Shown here one piece after another: positions 1 to 8,915 of a stretch of DNA of 64,000 nt (position 1 is its first letter; each line of letters starts with the position of its first letter). A program made the position numbers and the translations under genes. The notes under the pieces were generated by a model. It made no database searches. It was not told the DNA's origin and worked only from the letters and a program-made list of their open reading frames with translations. Source of the DNA: CBDDBU01 sp965226045 (GTDB lineage Bacteria; Pseudomonadota; Alphaproteobacteria; VGEJ01); assembly GCA_965226045.1 (NCBI GenBank), contig CBDDBU010000028.1, positions 310,001 to 374,000 on the forward strand, given 5' to 3'.

Positions 1-256
1 CCCGCACACGGGGTTGGCGCACGCTCACCGGGCCGATCCCGGTCTGGATGAAGCGTTCCGGCAGATATCCATTGCGGACAACCCGGCGGCGGCCGGCGGC
101 GTCAACAAGCGCCGCATGGCTACCCAAAAACACGGAGACCTCGGCCTCAACGGCTTGGGCCAACAACTCGCGAGCTCCAGCTTGTAGGACTTCCGTCAAC
201 GGATCTTTCTGAAAATCAGATGGGTTTTGAAAAGCAACAACGGTATTCTCTTTCAT
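1..256 (-). CDS. IS256-family (mutator) transposase, N-terminal part
   Basis: The first 85 codons of a transposase are present, starting at ATG (256) and running off the left edge. The translation opens MKENTVVAFQNPSDF and continues with a segment typical of the N-terminus of mutator-type transposases: 'DPLTEVLQAGARELLAQAVEAE', then an arginine-rich 'RRRVVRNGYLPER' and 'GPVSVRQPRVR'. The DDE catalytic core would lie beyond the edge. It is not the same IS as the two complete IS256-type copies later in the window, whose N-termini differ clearly. Family assignment is by recognition of this N-terminal pattern. Confidence 0.75.
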   Translation of the reverse strand, partial: MKENTVVAFQNPSDFQKDPLTEVLQAGARELLAQAVEAEVSVFLGSHAALVDAAGRRRVVRNGYLPERFIQTGIGPVSVRQPRVR

Positions 257-346
257 GGCCTATCCTTCCTTGGCTTAGCTCAAGTGGTGACATCAACAAT
301 CACCAGGATACGCCGCCTTCATTTCAACGCCGTACACAAGATTCGG
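1..346 (-). mobile_element. Right part of an IS256-type insertion sequence
   Basis: The window opens inside an element whose transposase gene runs leftwards off the edge. Between the transposase start and the end of the antiporter gene there is about 90 bp of non-coding sequence. The last ~20 bases, around 327-346 (containing GTACACAAGATTCGG), resemble the terminal repeat of this IS subgroup. The left end lies outside the window, so the exact boundary and target duplication cannot be confirmed. The element abuts the last codons of the neighbouring antiporter. Confidence 0.45.
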
Positions 347-2011
347 TTATAGCTCGATCCCGCCCGTCTTGAGGCTGTCGAGGATGTCGTCGATTTGCGC
401 GAAGAGCAGGCGCGCGATCGGTGGAGAGACGTAGCCCGCGTTGTAGTACTCTAAACACGACTTGCGCTCCTGGTTGGCGAGCGTAGCGAGACCGATCCGC
501 AGCCACTCGTCATCGCCGACCTGTTGCTTGAGTTCCTGCAGCGACTTTTCCATCTGCTGCGTGCGGGCGGCGTAGCCTTCGATCACCCGCCGCGATACTG
601 CGGGATGGACCCGGTATTCTGCGCCGACCGTTTCGATCGCATCGCTTATGTGCGCGAGGGACAGCGCCATCGCCCGGTCGCGGAATCGCGCGATCGGCCG
701 ATGACAGCATGTCGAGGCCAAGCAGCGACATCATCGGCTTCATCGTGGTGGCGTTGACGAACAGCGTGAACAGCACGAACCCGGTAACTAGTACCCCGAC
801 GAAGGTCTGTACCTCGCGTGTGACCGCTGGGTTTTCGATCATCGCCAGCGCCAGCGCCAGCGCCAGCGCTAGCGCCAGCGCCAGCGCCAGCGATACCGCG
901 CCGCGCAGGCCGCCCCAGAACATCACCGTGGTGAACTGGGCACTGACGCGCTTGGCGAGGCCGATGCGATTGAACGCAGGCAGCAGGCAGTAAAGGATCG
1001 CAGCGCGTGCCGTGAACGCCGCGATCAGCAGGATCGCGAGCAGGCCGAGTTCGGCGAGGCCTGCGTCGCGCAGAATTCTTGGCACGATAATGCCGACAAA
1101 GACGAAGATCAGCGAGTTCGCCCAAAAGCCGAGCTGCTCCCAAGTTTCCTCCATAAGGTGCCAGGCGTCGGGCGAGATCGCCGTACGGCCGGTCGAGCCG
1201 ACCACCAGCGCTGCAGTGACCACGGCCATGACGCCGGAGACGTGGAGGTAGTGCTCGGCGATGATGAATGAGAGGTAGGCGAGGCTGATGGTCAGCGTGA
1301 TCTCGACTAGCGGCAAGTTGCGCATCCGGCCGATGACGTAACACACCACCTGCGCTAGCGCGTAGCCGACAACGACCCCCCCCGACGAAGACTTTAAGGA
1401 ATGACCAGGCGCCGGACAGGAAGCTCGGCTCGGCACCGCCGGTAAGCATCACCGCGAGAATTGTGAACAGCACGATCGCGGTGGCATCGTTAAACAGGCT
1501 TTCGCCCTCGACCAGGATCGCAAGACGCTTGGGCGCGCGGAGATCCTTGAAGATCGCGACGACCGCTACCGGGTCCGTTGCCGACACGATCGCTCCGAGC
1601 AGCAGGCAGGCGACAAGCGCCATGCCAGAAACCGCCCAAAGGGTGTAGCCGATAACGAAAGTCGAGATCAGCAGCCCAACGACTGCCAGTAGCAGTATCG
1701 GCGCAATATCGTCTGTTAGGCGGCGCACGTCGATCGCAAGCGCCGATTCGAACACCAGTGCGGGCAGGAACACAAACAGGATCACCTCGGAGGAAATCCC
1801 CCCGAAGCCGCGCAGCGCGCGCAAGAAATCACTAACAATGCCCAGGCCCGGCCGTCTCGCCTATCGCCACCTCGATGGTGCCGATTGCACAGCCCAGGGT
1901 CGCGAGTAGCACGGCGTCAGGAAAGTTCAGGCGCTTGGCCGCCGGTAGCATCGCCGCAGCAATCGCCAGCAGTGCGGTGAGTCCCAGCACTGGCAACCAG
2001 ATATGCTCCAT
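347..2011 (-). pseudogene. CPA1-type Na+/H+ antiporter, frameshifted
   Basis: Read on the minus strand from ATG (2011), the protein begins MEHIWLPVLGLTALLAIAAA and matches a cation:proton antiporter of the CPA1/NhaP type. It has repeated hydrophobic helices, the motif 'GAIVSATDPVAVVAIFKDL' and 'LVEGESLFNDATAIVLF', which are hallmarks of the ion-binding core. The reading frame is broken at three places: near 1850, within a run of eight G (minus strand) at 1376-1383 where seven would keep frame, and near 700. The C-terminal cytoplasmic segment ends in ...LKTGGIEL. Between helices, an Ala-Leu run is encoded by a hexanucleotide repeat. The intact protein would be about 550 aa and would exchange Na+ or K+ for H+ across the inner membrane. 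Confidence 0.75.
844..891. repeat. Hexanucleotide repeat GCCAGC x8
   Basis: Eight consecutive six-base units are present, seven GCCAGC and one GCTAGC. On the coding (minus) strand they encode an alternating Leu-Ala run directly after 'GGLRGAVS', inside a conserved membrane helix of the antiporter. Relatives usually have only two or three such pairs here, so the tract looks expanded. Confidence 0.9.
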
Positions 2012-2059
2012 TACGCCACATGCGGGGCGCGCGCCCCGCTCCCTGAATATCGAATCGAA

Positions 2060-2157
2060 AGGCTACCAGTATACTACGCGGCGCGTGCGGCGGACCGGCA
2101 GATAGGAGCGTTCGGCCAGGCGGATGATCTCCAGCTTCTCGGAAGCGGGATACCTCA
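2060..2157 (-). pseudogene. IS3-type transposase remnant (N-terminal fragment)
   Basis: A 32-codon fragment starting at ATG (2157) reads MRYPASEKLEIIRLAERSYL followed by PVRRT. This resembles the helix-turn-helix N-terminus of IS3-family transposases, where the sequence continues into a '...IPRATFYRWY' segment. Here it diverges after RRT and the frame stops in the gap before the antiporter start. It ends 16 bp from the IS21-type element, so it may be a scar of an older insertion. Confidence 0.5.
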
Positions 2158-2375
2158 TTCGCTGTCTCCCCCTGTCAATCGGCGTTGAACATTGACCCCC
2201 TATCGGCGTGCAATGTTGACCCCTTTGGGGATGCACGGCGGAGGTCGTACAGGTAGTCCATAGGAGGGGCCCGCGCGCGGGCCGACGCGCCCACCACGCG
2301 GCTGGCGGCGGACCGCGTGTGGGAGGTTCCTGTGGGCCCACCTGGGCGACCGGGCCGCAGGTGGATCGGTTGCCT

Positions 2376-3104
2376 TTAGGACCGATTCTTGAAGCGCCAG
2401 GAGTCGTTTCCGGTCTCGATGATCTCGCAGTGGTGCGTCAGACGATCGAGGAGCGCGGTGGTCATCTTGGCGTCGCCGAAGACGGACGGCCATTCGCCGA
2501 AGGTCAGGTTGGTGGTGACGATGATCGAGGTGCGCTCGTAGAGCCGGCTGACGAGGTGGAACAGCAGCTGGCCTCCGGTTTGGGCGAAGGGCAGGTAGCC
2601 GAGCTCGTCGAGGATGACGAGGTCGCGCCGGGCCAGCTGATCGGCGAGCCGGCCCTGGCGGCCGGCGCGGGGCTTCGGCCTCGAGCCGGTTGACCAGGTC
2701 GGCGACGTTGAAGAAGCGGCCCCGGCGCCATCGCGGATGCAGGCCCGCGCGATGGCGACGGCGAGATGGCTCTTGCCGGTGCCGGTGCCGCCGATCAGCA
2801 CGGCGTTGCGCTGGTTGGCCAGGAAGCCGCCGACCGCCAACTCGCGGACCAGCGGCTCGTTGACCGGGGTCTCGGTGAAGTCGAAGTCGGCCAGCTCCTT
2901 GGCCAGCGGCAGCTTGGCGCCACTCATCTGGTACTTGATGGATCGCGCCTGCTTGTCGGCGATCTCGGCCTTCAACAGCTCGCCGATGATTCGCTGCATC
3001 GGATGCTGGCGCTTGAGGCCGTCGGCGAGCACCTCGTCGAACGCGTCGCGCATGCCGGCGAGCTTGAGTGCGGCCATCATCTCCAGGACCTCATGGCGCT
3101 CCAT
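2376..3104 (-). CDS. istB: IS21-family helper ATPase IstB
   Basis: The 242 aa ATP-binding transposition helper acts with IstA. The Walker A segment 'GGTGTGKSHLAVAIARACI' lies around residue 103 and a Walker B-like 'LVILDELGYLPF' around residue 160. Between them, residues about 127-148 ('GAGAASSTSPTW...') are out of register with the family. A one-base shift restores 'GRFFNVADLVNRLEAEARAG', so two compensating indels have scrambled some 20 residues while keeping the rest in frame. This probably harms function. The start overlaps the end of istA by 14 bp, the normal IS21 arrangement. Confidence 0.8.
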   Translation of the reverse strand: MERHEVLEMMAALKLAGMRDAFDEVLADGLKRQHPMQRIIGELLKAEIADKQARSIKYQMSGAKLPLAKELADFDFTETPVNEPLVRELAVGGFLANQRNAVLIGGTGTGKSHLAVAIARACIRDGAGAASSTSPTWSTGSRPKPRAGRQGRLADQLARRDLVILDELGYLPFAQTGGQLLFHLVSRLYERTSIIVTTNLTFGEWPSVFGDAKMTTALLDRLTHHCEIIETGNDSWRFKNRS

Positions 3105-4602
3105 GGCCGACCCCCCTCAAGCGGTCGTAGCGGGTGCAATCGGCCACCGGCTCAAAGCGAAGACGCAGGTTCGCGGGCGTCGGGATCGGCGCCGTCTCGG
3201 ACGGCTGGCGCCGACGATTGAGGATGTTGAGCACGACGTCGGCGCTGCACACGCCGCCAGCGAGCGCCTCGGCACAGGCGGCCTCCACCGCCGCCAGCCC
3301 ATCCGCCAGCACGGCGGTGAGGATCTCGACCATCTGCCTGTCGCCGTCGTCGTGGCCGGCGAGCCGGACGCGCACGCGACCCAGGGCGCCGGGCAGCGCC
3401 CAGTCCTTGAACGGCGCGCCGTTACGAAGCGCACCGGGCTTCCTCGCCAGCACGGGCACCTAGTGCCACGGGTCATAGACGGTCTGGTCGCGGCCGAAGC
3501 GCCGGGCATGCTCGGCGACGATCTCGCCGTCCTGGCGGATGACGATGCGATCGGCGTAGGCATGGACCTCGACCGGACGGCCGACGGCGCGCGCCGCCAC
3601 GCTGTACTTGTTGCTGTCGAAGCGCACCAGGCAGGTCTTCGACACCGACGCCGGGACCGCGTGGAAGCCGTCGAACGGCCCGCGATAGCCGACCACGGAC
3701 GGACGCTCGTCCTCGAACACCTGCCAGACAGTCCTGTCCTTGAACACCGGGTGGGGATGACCCCGGGCGTAGGCGACGCACTGGTCCAAGAGCCAGGCGT
3801 TGAGCTCGTCGTAGGTCTTGAAGCGCAGCCGCGGGGTGAAGAACCGACCGCGGATGATCCCGACCTGGTTCTCGACCTGCCCCTTCTCCCATCCCGCTCC
3901 CGGCGTGCATGCTGTCGGTTCGACCAGGTAGTGGCCACACATCTGCACGAAGCGCCGGTTGAACGCGCGCTCCTTGCCGATGAGGACGGTCTGCACCGCC
4001 GTCTTCATGTTGTCGTAGATGCCTCGCCGGCAGGCACCCTGGAACAGCCGGAATGCCCGGTCGTGGGCGTCGAACACCATCTCCTGGCTCTCGCGCGGAT
4101 AAGCGCGGACGAAGAACATTCGGCTGTGGCACAGCCGGACGTGCGCGACCTTGACCTTGGTCGTCACCCCCGCCAGCACCACGTACTCGTGGCTCCAGTC
4201 GAACTGATAGGCCTCGCCCGGCGAGAACACCAACGGCACATAGGTCTGCGCCGTCGATGCCGAACGGCGCCACCGCCACGCCTTGGCGTAGCGCCGCACC
4301 GCGTCGTAGCCGCCGCCATAGCCCAGACCCTCGAGGGCTTCGGAGATCCGTAGCAGCGTCAGCCGCTCCCGCTTCGACTTGGTCTCGTTGGCCTCCAGCA
4401 TCCGCTCCAGCTCGGCCGTCCACGGCCCCAGCTTCGGCATCGGCTGGACCCGCCGGTCGTAGGTGAACGCCGTCGCCTGCGAACGGATCACCTTGCGCAC
4501 CGTGTTGCGCGAGACCTTCACGTCCCGCACGATCTCCTTGATCGGCTTCCCCTTGACGAAATACTCCCGCCGGATCCGCGCTATCGTCTCCACGACCAAC
4601 AT
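3091..4602 (-). pseudogene. istA: IS21-family transposase IstA with in-frame amber codon
   Basis: The DDE transposase of the IS21 element begins MLVVETIARIRREYFVKGK, with an N-terminal helix-turn-helix (residues about 15-45). Catalytic-core motifs are 'YQFDWSHEYVVLAG', 'IYDNMKTAV' and 'EKGQVENQVGIIR' (the two Asp and the Glu). Translation stops at TAG (3460-3462) after residue 380 in the context DPWH-stop-VPVLARKPGALRNG. The same frame then continues for another 122 codons with normal IstA C-terminal sequence. Relatives have tyrosine at this point, so the product is truncated by about a quarter unless the stop is suppressed. Confidence 0.8.
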
Positions 4603-4781
4603 CCCCCACCACCTCGTCCGCCCAAAAACGAGGTGACTTGGACTAGCCAGGCTCAGGGGGGCAAATTTGGACGCCGATCACCCCTCAACAGGGGTCAACT
4701 TTGCACGCCGTTCCACACTCGTCTGCCGGCCCCCCGGTGAACGCCGGGTGTGCGCGCATACGACGCTCAGCGGTCTCGATG

Positions 4782-5963
4782 TCATCCATGGAGATGCACT
4801 ACCTCCGTGCGGTCGTCGGTGACGAACGCCGCCCACTGGTACATGAGCGCACGGCGGCGCTCGAATAGATCAGAGCGCGCGTAGGCCGCCTCGACGGCGT
4901 TGCTGATAGCGTGGGCAAGGCTCAGCTCCATGACCGCGTGTGGCGCATGCGTGCATTCGGCGGCGAAGTCGCGGAAAGAGCTGCGAAAACCATGGACCGT
5001 CGCCCGGTCGGCGACCCCGATCCGGCGCAGCACCGCGGTGAGGGTCATGTCGCTCATCGGACGGCCGGCTCGGGAAGGCGAGGGGAACACCAGACCGCTT
5101 CCGCCGCCGATGGCGCGCGCCTCGTCGAGGATTTCGAGGGCGCGCCCGCACAGGGGAACGCGATGTTCGGCGTTCGCCTTCATGCGGGCGGCCGGCACCG
5201 TCCAGGTGGCCGCGTCCATGTCGATTTCGCTCCAGGCGGCACCCCGCGCCTCACCGCTCCGAACGGCCGTCAGGATCAGAAACTCAAGACACCACTTGGC
5301 CGCCAGGGACGCTTGAGATTGTCGTACCGTCTGGACCAGCCCGCCGACTTCCCGATAGGGCAACGCCCGCAGGTGGTTCTTCACCTTCGGCATCGCCGGC
5401 AGCGCGCCGTCGATGGCTTCGCCTGCCGCGTTGTGCTCCACGAAGCGGTGGGCCTGCGCCCATTTCAGGATGGTACGGATACGCTGGCGAACCCGGCGCG
5501 CGGTCTCCGGCGTGGTTCCCCAAATCGGCGTCAGGACGCGGAGCACGTCCTCCTGGTCGATGGTGTCCACCGGCATTTTGCCGAGGGCCGGGTAGGCGTG
5601 GCGTTCGAGAGACTGACGCCAGGTCACCGTGTGCTTGGCATTGCGCCAGCGTGGGCCGTTTGCTTCGAACACCCGTTCGGCCGCCTCGCGAAAGCTCGGC
5701 ACGGAGGCCCGGCGCTTCTCGGCGAGCGGATCGCCGCCCGACGCGATCAGCGCACGGTTGCGCGCAACCGCCTCACGGGCTTGGGCGAGCCCGACATCGG
5801 GGAAGCGCCCGAGGCCGATATCGCGCCGCCTCCCACCGTATTTGATGCGCTGTATCCAGGAGTGCGCGCCACCGCGGCCGACCTTCAGATAGAGCCCGTC
5901 GCCGTCGCCATACATGCCCGGCGCCCTCAGTGCCCGCAACTGCGTCGCCGTCAGCTTCCCCAC
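4782..5963 (-). CDS. P4-type tyrosine recombinase / integrase
   Basis: The 393 aa site-specific recombinase has a DUF4102-type arm-binding N-terminus (GMYGDGDGLYLKVGRGG, residues 16-32). A core-binding SAM-like domain spans about 90-180 and the catalytic domain about 200-375. Visible catalytic residues are R235 (TAVRSGEARG), the H324-x-x-R327 pair (HGFRSSFRD), H351 and the nucleophile Y361 (EAAYARSD). The gene starts 148 bp from the 3' end of tRNA-Ala(GGC), which is where integrases of this class insert their islands. It therefore probably drove integration of the accessory DNA lying to its left. The coding sequence is intact. Confidence 0.9.
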   Translation of the reverse strand: MGKLTATQLRALRAPGMYGDGDGLYLKVGRGGAHSWIQRIKYGGRRRDIGLGRFPDVGLAQAREAVARNRALIASGGDPLAEKRRASVPSFREAAERVFEANGPRWRNAKHTVTWRQSLERHAYPALGKMPVDTIDQEDVLRVLTPIWGTTPETARRVRQRIRTILKWAQAHRFVEHNAAGEAIDGALPAMPKVKNHLRALPYREVGGLVQTVRQSQASLAAKWCLEFLILTAVRSGEARGAAWSEIDMDAATWTVPAARMKANAEHRVPLCGRALEILDEARAIGGGSGLVFPSPSRAGRPMSDMTLTAVLRRIGVADRATVHGFRSSFRDFAAECTHAPHAVMELSLAHAISNAVEAAYARSDLFERRRALMYQWAAFVTDDRTEVVHLHG

Positions 5964-6111
5964 CGCGCCTTCCCCTCACTCCCAACATACATCCCCACGC
6001 ATGTGTTGGGAAGACAAAGGGACACGCCGGAAGGCTCGAGAAGGAATAGAGTGATATTTCAGGGAATTAAGACGTTTTCCGGACACCTTTGGAATACCTG
6101 GGAAGGAAAAG

Positions 6112-6187
<76 letters not shown>

Positions 6188-6211
6188 ACGCGCCGGGTGC
6201 CCCGGCACCGC

Positions 6212-6240
6212 AACCTATGAACCCGCCCGCGGCGAATCAA
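6212..6240 (-). promoter_or_regulatory. Possible promoter of tRNA-Ala
   Basis: On the minus strand, TTGATT (6235-6240) is followed after 17 bases by TAGGTT (6212-6217). The latter lies 24 bases upstream of the mature 5' end of the tRNA, with a GC-rich discriminator between. The -10 match is weak, so this is only a candidate. Confidence 0.3.
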
Positions 6241-6264
6241 GCCCCCGTCCAATGTCGGTCGCCG

Positions 6265-6585
6265 CTAGGTCTCCTCTATCCTCGGAGTCACCGCCAGCGC
6301 GATGACCTCGGCGACGTCCTCGTCGTCGCCGCCAAGGACGGCGGGGTCCTCGATGCCGTCCTCGTCGTCCTCATCGTCATCGGCCGCGACCTTCTTGACC
6401 GTGGCCTTGAGCGCCGCCGCCTTGTCTTCGGCCGCGGCGGCGCGCGCACCCGCTCGGCGTTTGGTCGGGCGCGGCGGCAGCTCGGTATCGCATTTCGGAC
6501 AGACGATCGGCTTGCGACCCAGGTCATAAAAGCGTGCGCCGCAGCTCTCGCAAGATTGCTTATCTCCCCATTCCGGCTTAGCCAC
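6265..6585 (-). CDS. TIGR02300/FYDLN-acid family zinc-ribbon protein
   Basis: The small protein (106 aa) has an N-terminal zinc-ribbon segment 'SCESCGARFYDLGRKPIVCP' with two CxxC pairs. An acidic tail follows ('DDDEDDEDGIEDP' and 'GGDDEDV'), the composition that defines this alphaproteobacterial family of unknown function. A GTG start at 6585 is chosen because GGAGG lies 5 bases upstream and the residues after it (AKPEWGDKQ) are the conserved family N-terminus. In alphaproteobacteria it commonly sits next to aroA, divergently as here. The function is not known. Confidence 0.85.
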   Translation of the reverse strand: MAKPEWGDKQSCESCGARFYDLGRKPIVCPKCDTELPPRPTKRRAGARAAAAEDKAAALKATVKKVAADDDEDDEDGIEDPAVLGGDDEDVAEVIALAVTPRIEET

Positions 6586-6707
6586 ATATTCCTCCGCCGT
6601 CCAGATGCGCCTCCGACCCTCCGACCAGCTCGAAAAGCCCAATGACACGAGTATGGTAGGGTGTCAAAAGCTTTCGTCGGTCGCGATGACACCCACATCG
6701 CTACCGC

Positions 6708-8144
6708 ATGCGGCTCTGCGGTGGATTTCATGAGCGGTGCGATCGGAGACGCGACCGGGCTCGGGCCCCCAGCCTGGCTTCGCGGCGACGCCGCGAGGTC
6801 GCGTTGAGCGGCCTCGCGGCGCTGCCGTCGGGGCCGCTGCGGGGCGACGCCGCGATACCGGGAGACAAGTCGATCTCCCACCGCGCGCTGATTGTCGGGG
6901 CGCTGGCGGTCGGCCAAACCTCCATCAGCGGTTTGCTCGAGGCCGACGACGTGCGGCGTACCGCCCAGGCGTTGCGTCAGCTCGGCGCCACCATCGCCGA
7001 TGGCGGCGATGGCGTCGTCGAGGTGCGCGGGCGCGGCGTGGGCGGCCTTGGCGAGCCGGGCGACGTACTCGATCTCGGCAATGCCGGCACCGGCGCGCGG
7101 CTCTTGATGGGCGTCGTCGCGGCACATGGGTTCGTCAGCGTTTTCACCGGCGACGAGTCCCTCAGACGGCGGCCGATGGCGCGCGTCACCGCGCCGCTCG
7201 AGGAGATGGGGGCGCGGATCATCGCCCGCGACGGGGGACGGCTGCCGCTAACCGTGAGGGGGACCGACGATCCGATGCCGATCACGTACCGCCTGCCGGT
7301 CCCCTCGGCCCAGGTCAAGTCGGCGATTCTGCTGGCCGGTCTCAACACGCCCGGCCGTACCCGCGTGATCGAGCCGGTGGCGAGCCGCGACCACACCGAG
7401 CGTATGCTCGCCGCTTTTGGCGCCGAGATCGCGATCGCATCGGCGCCCGACGGCGGCCGGGTCATCGATCTCATCGGTCAACCCGAACTGCCCCCCCAGA
7501 CCATAAGCGTGCCGGGCGATCCGTCGGCGGCGGCGTTTCCGATCACCGCCGCGCTCGTGGTGCCGGGCTCGCGCGTCACCGCCGCCGGCGTGGGACACAA
7601 TCCATCGCGGCGCGGGCTGTTCGAGGTCCTGAGCGAGATGGGCGGGCGGCTTGAGATCGTGGCCAGGAGCGACCAAGGCGGGGAACCCATGGTCGATGTT
7701 ACGGCCGAGTTCAGCGCTCTCGAAGGGATCGAGATCGCGGCCGAGAGAGCGCCCCGGATGATCGACGAATATCCGATCCTGGCGGTGGCGGCGGCGTGCG
7801 CGCGCGGTCGCACGGTCATGCACGGCCTGGGCGAGCTGAGAGTCAAGGAGAGCGATCGCCTGGCCGCCATCGCCGCTGGCCTAACCGCGTGCGGGGTCCG
7901 CGCCGAGATCGCCGCCGATACGCTGATCGTGAACGGGCATGGCGGACCGCCACCAGGCGGTGGCCACATCCAGACCCACCATGACCACCGCATGGCGATG
8001 TCTTTCCTGGTATTGGGGCTGGCCGCGCGCCAGCCGGTCACGATCGACGACGGCGCGCCCATCGCCACCAGCTTCCCTGGCTTCGTCGCGCTAATGTCTG
8101 GGCTTGGCGGGCGCATCGAAGCGCCAACGCTCCGGTCCGCGTGA
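6708..8144 (+). CDS. aroA: 3-phosphoshikimate 1-carboxyvinyltransferase (EPSP synthase)
   Basis: AroA joins shikimate-3-phosphate and phosphoenolpyruvate to give EPSP, the sixth step of the shikimate pathway in the cytoplasm. Family motifs are 'PGDKSISHRALI', 'LGNAGTGARLLMG', 'RRPMARVTAPLEEMGA' and 'ELRVKESDRLAAIA', covering both phosphate- and PEP-binding residues. The sequence after ATG (6708) is an arginine-rich stretch that does not look like AroA. A TTG at 6804 (LSGLAALPSGPLRG) would give 446 aa, the usual length, and may be the true start. The stop overlaps the cmk start (GTGA), implying co-translation with cmk and probably rpsA downstream. Confidence 0.93.
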   Translation: MRLCGGFHERCDRRRDRARAPSLASRRRREVALSGLAALPSGPLRGDAAIPGDKSISHRALIVGALAVGQTSISGLLEADDVRRTAQALRQLGATIADGGDGVVEVRGRGVGGLGEPGDVLDLGNAGTGARLLMGVVAAHGFVSVFTGDESLRRRPMARVTAPLEEMGARIIARDGGRLPLTVRGTDDPMPITYRLPVPSAQVKSAILLAGLNTPGRTRVIEPVASRDHTERMLAAFGAEIAIASAPDGGRVIDLIGQPELPPQTISVPGDPSAAAFPITAALVVPGSRVTAAGVGHNPSRRGLFEVLSEMGGRLEIVARSDQGGEPMVDVTAEFSALEGIEIAAERAPRMIDEYPILAVAAACARGRTVMHGLGELRVKESDRLAAIAAGLTACGVRAEIAADTLIVNGHGGPPPGGGHIQTHHDHRMAMSFLVLGLAARQPVTIDDGAPIATSFPGFVALMSGLGGRIEAPTLRSA

Positions 8145-8788
8145 TCGTCGCGATCGACGGACCGGCAGCGGCCGGCAAGGGTACGCTAGCGCGCGCGCTG
8201 GCCGCGCGTTTCGGTTATGCCTACCTCGACACCGGGACCCTCTACCGGGCGGTCGCGGTCAGGCTGCGGCGCGCCGGAATCCCCCCCGATCACGCCAGCG
8301 CCGTCGCCGCCGCGCGCGCCGTCACCGCCGATGACCGTGCCGACCCGATGCTTTGTGACGAGGAGAGCGGCCGCCTCGCCTCGGAGGTCGCGGCCATCGC
8401 TGCGGTGCGCACGGCCCTTCTCGACTATCAGCGCCAGTTCGCCCGGCACCCCCCCGGTGATGCGCGCGGCGCGGTACTGGACGGGCGCGATATCGGCACC
8501 GTCGTCTGCCCCGATGCCGACGTGAAGATCTTCGTCACCGCCAGCATCGACGCGCGCGCCGAGCGCCGCGTGCGCGAGCTCGAGGCGCGCGGCGCGGTGG
8601 TTGACGCGGCCGCGATTCGGACCGACATGGAGGCGCGCGATGCGCGTGACGCAGGCCGCGCCACCGCGCCGCTCCGACCCGCGCCCGACGCCGACTTGCT
8701 CGATACCACGAAGTTGGATATAGACTCGGCCTTTGCGGCCGCCGAATCGTTCATTCTCCAGAGAGTGGAACGGGCCAGCCGACCATAG
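8141..8788 (+). CDS. cmk: Cytidylate kinase
   Basis: The 215 aa nucleoside monophosphate kinase phosphorylates CMP and dCMP with ATP. The P-loop is 'GPAAAGKGTLARALAARFG' (residues 7-25), followed by 'YLDTGTLYRAVA', the CMP-binding region, and 'GRDIGTVVCPDADVKIFV' near residue 108. GTG at 8141 is used as start because it overlaps the aroA stop by four bases and the P-loop follows immediately. The aroA-cmk-rpsA order is conserved in alphaproteobacteria and links precursor synthesis to translation. Confidence 0.93.
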   Translation: MIVAIDGPAAAGKGTLARALAARFGYAYLDTGTLYRAVAVRLRRAGIPPDHASAVAAARAVTADDRADPMLCDEESGRLASEVAAIAAVRTALLDYQRQFARHPPGDARGAVLDGRDIGTVVCPDADVKIFVTASIDARAERRVRELEARGAVVDAAAIRTDMEARDARDAGRATAPLRPAPDADLLDTTKLDIDSAFAAAESFILQRVERASRP

Positions 8789-8915
8789 GTAATGGGGCTG
8801 CCGGCGGGGTACGCGATCCCAAGGGTGGTGCATACGACGTACCGGCGCCGTCGTGGGGTTGCGGCAGCGACCAGTCCGTTGGGCATTGAGGGCGAGCAGA
8901 CGAAATGACAACGCT

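Larger units (their letters stand above)
2173..4717 (-). mobile_element. IS21-family element
   Basis: The 2545 bp element carries istA and istB in the usual order on the minus strand. Each end begins with TGT and holds two copies of a 19 bp motif in inverted orientation. The left end has GGCGTTGAACATTGACCCC and GGCGTGCAATGTTGACCCC; the right end, read inward, has GGCGTGCAAAGTTGACCCC and a more diverged inner copy. Multiple terminal repeats of this kind are characteristic of IS21. No clear target duplication is visible at the flanks (...CTCCCCC / CTCGTCTG...). The istA nonsense codon makes the element probably unable to move by itself. Confidence 0.8.

Noticed and set aside
1..256. The left-edge IS256-type gene as a third copy of the same IS
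   Set aside because: Its N-terminal protein sequence and the sequence upstream of the start differ clearly from copies A and B, so it is another member of the family.
1..6111. A second attachment site matching the tRNA-Ala 3' end
   Set aside because: I looked for a repeat of the last ~20 tRNA bases to the left of the integrase and found none in the window; the IS21 and IS3 remnants do not provide one.
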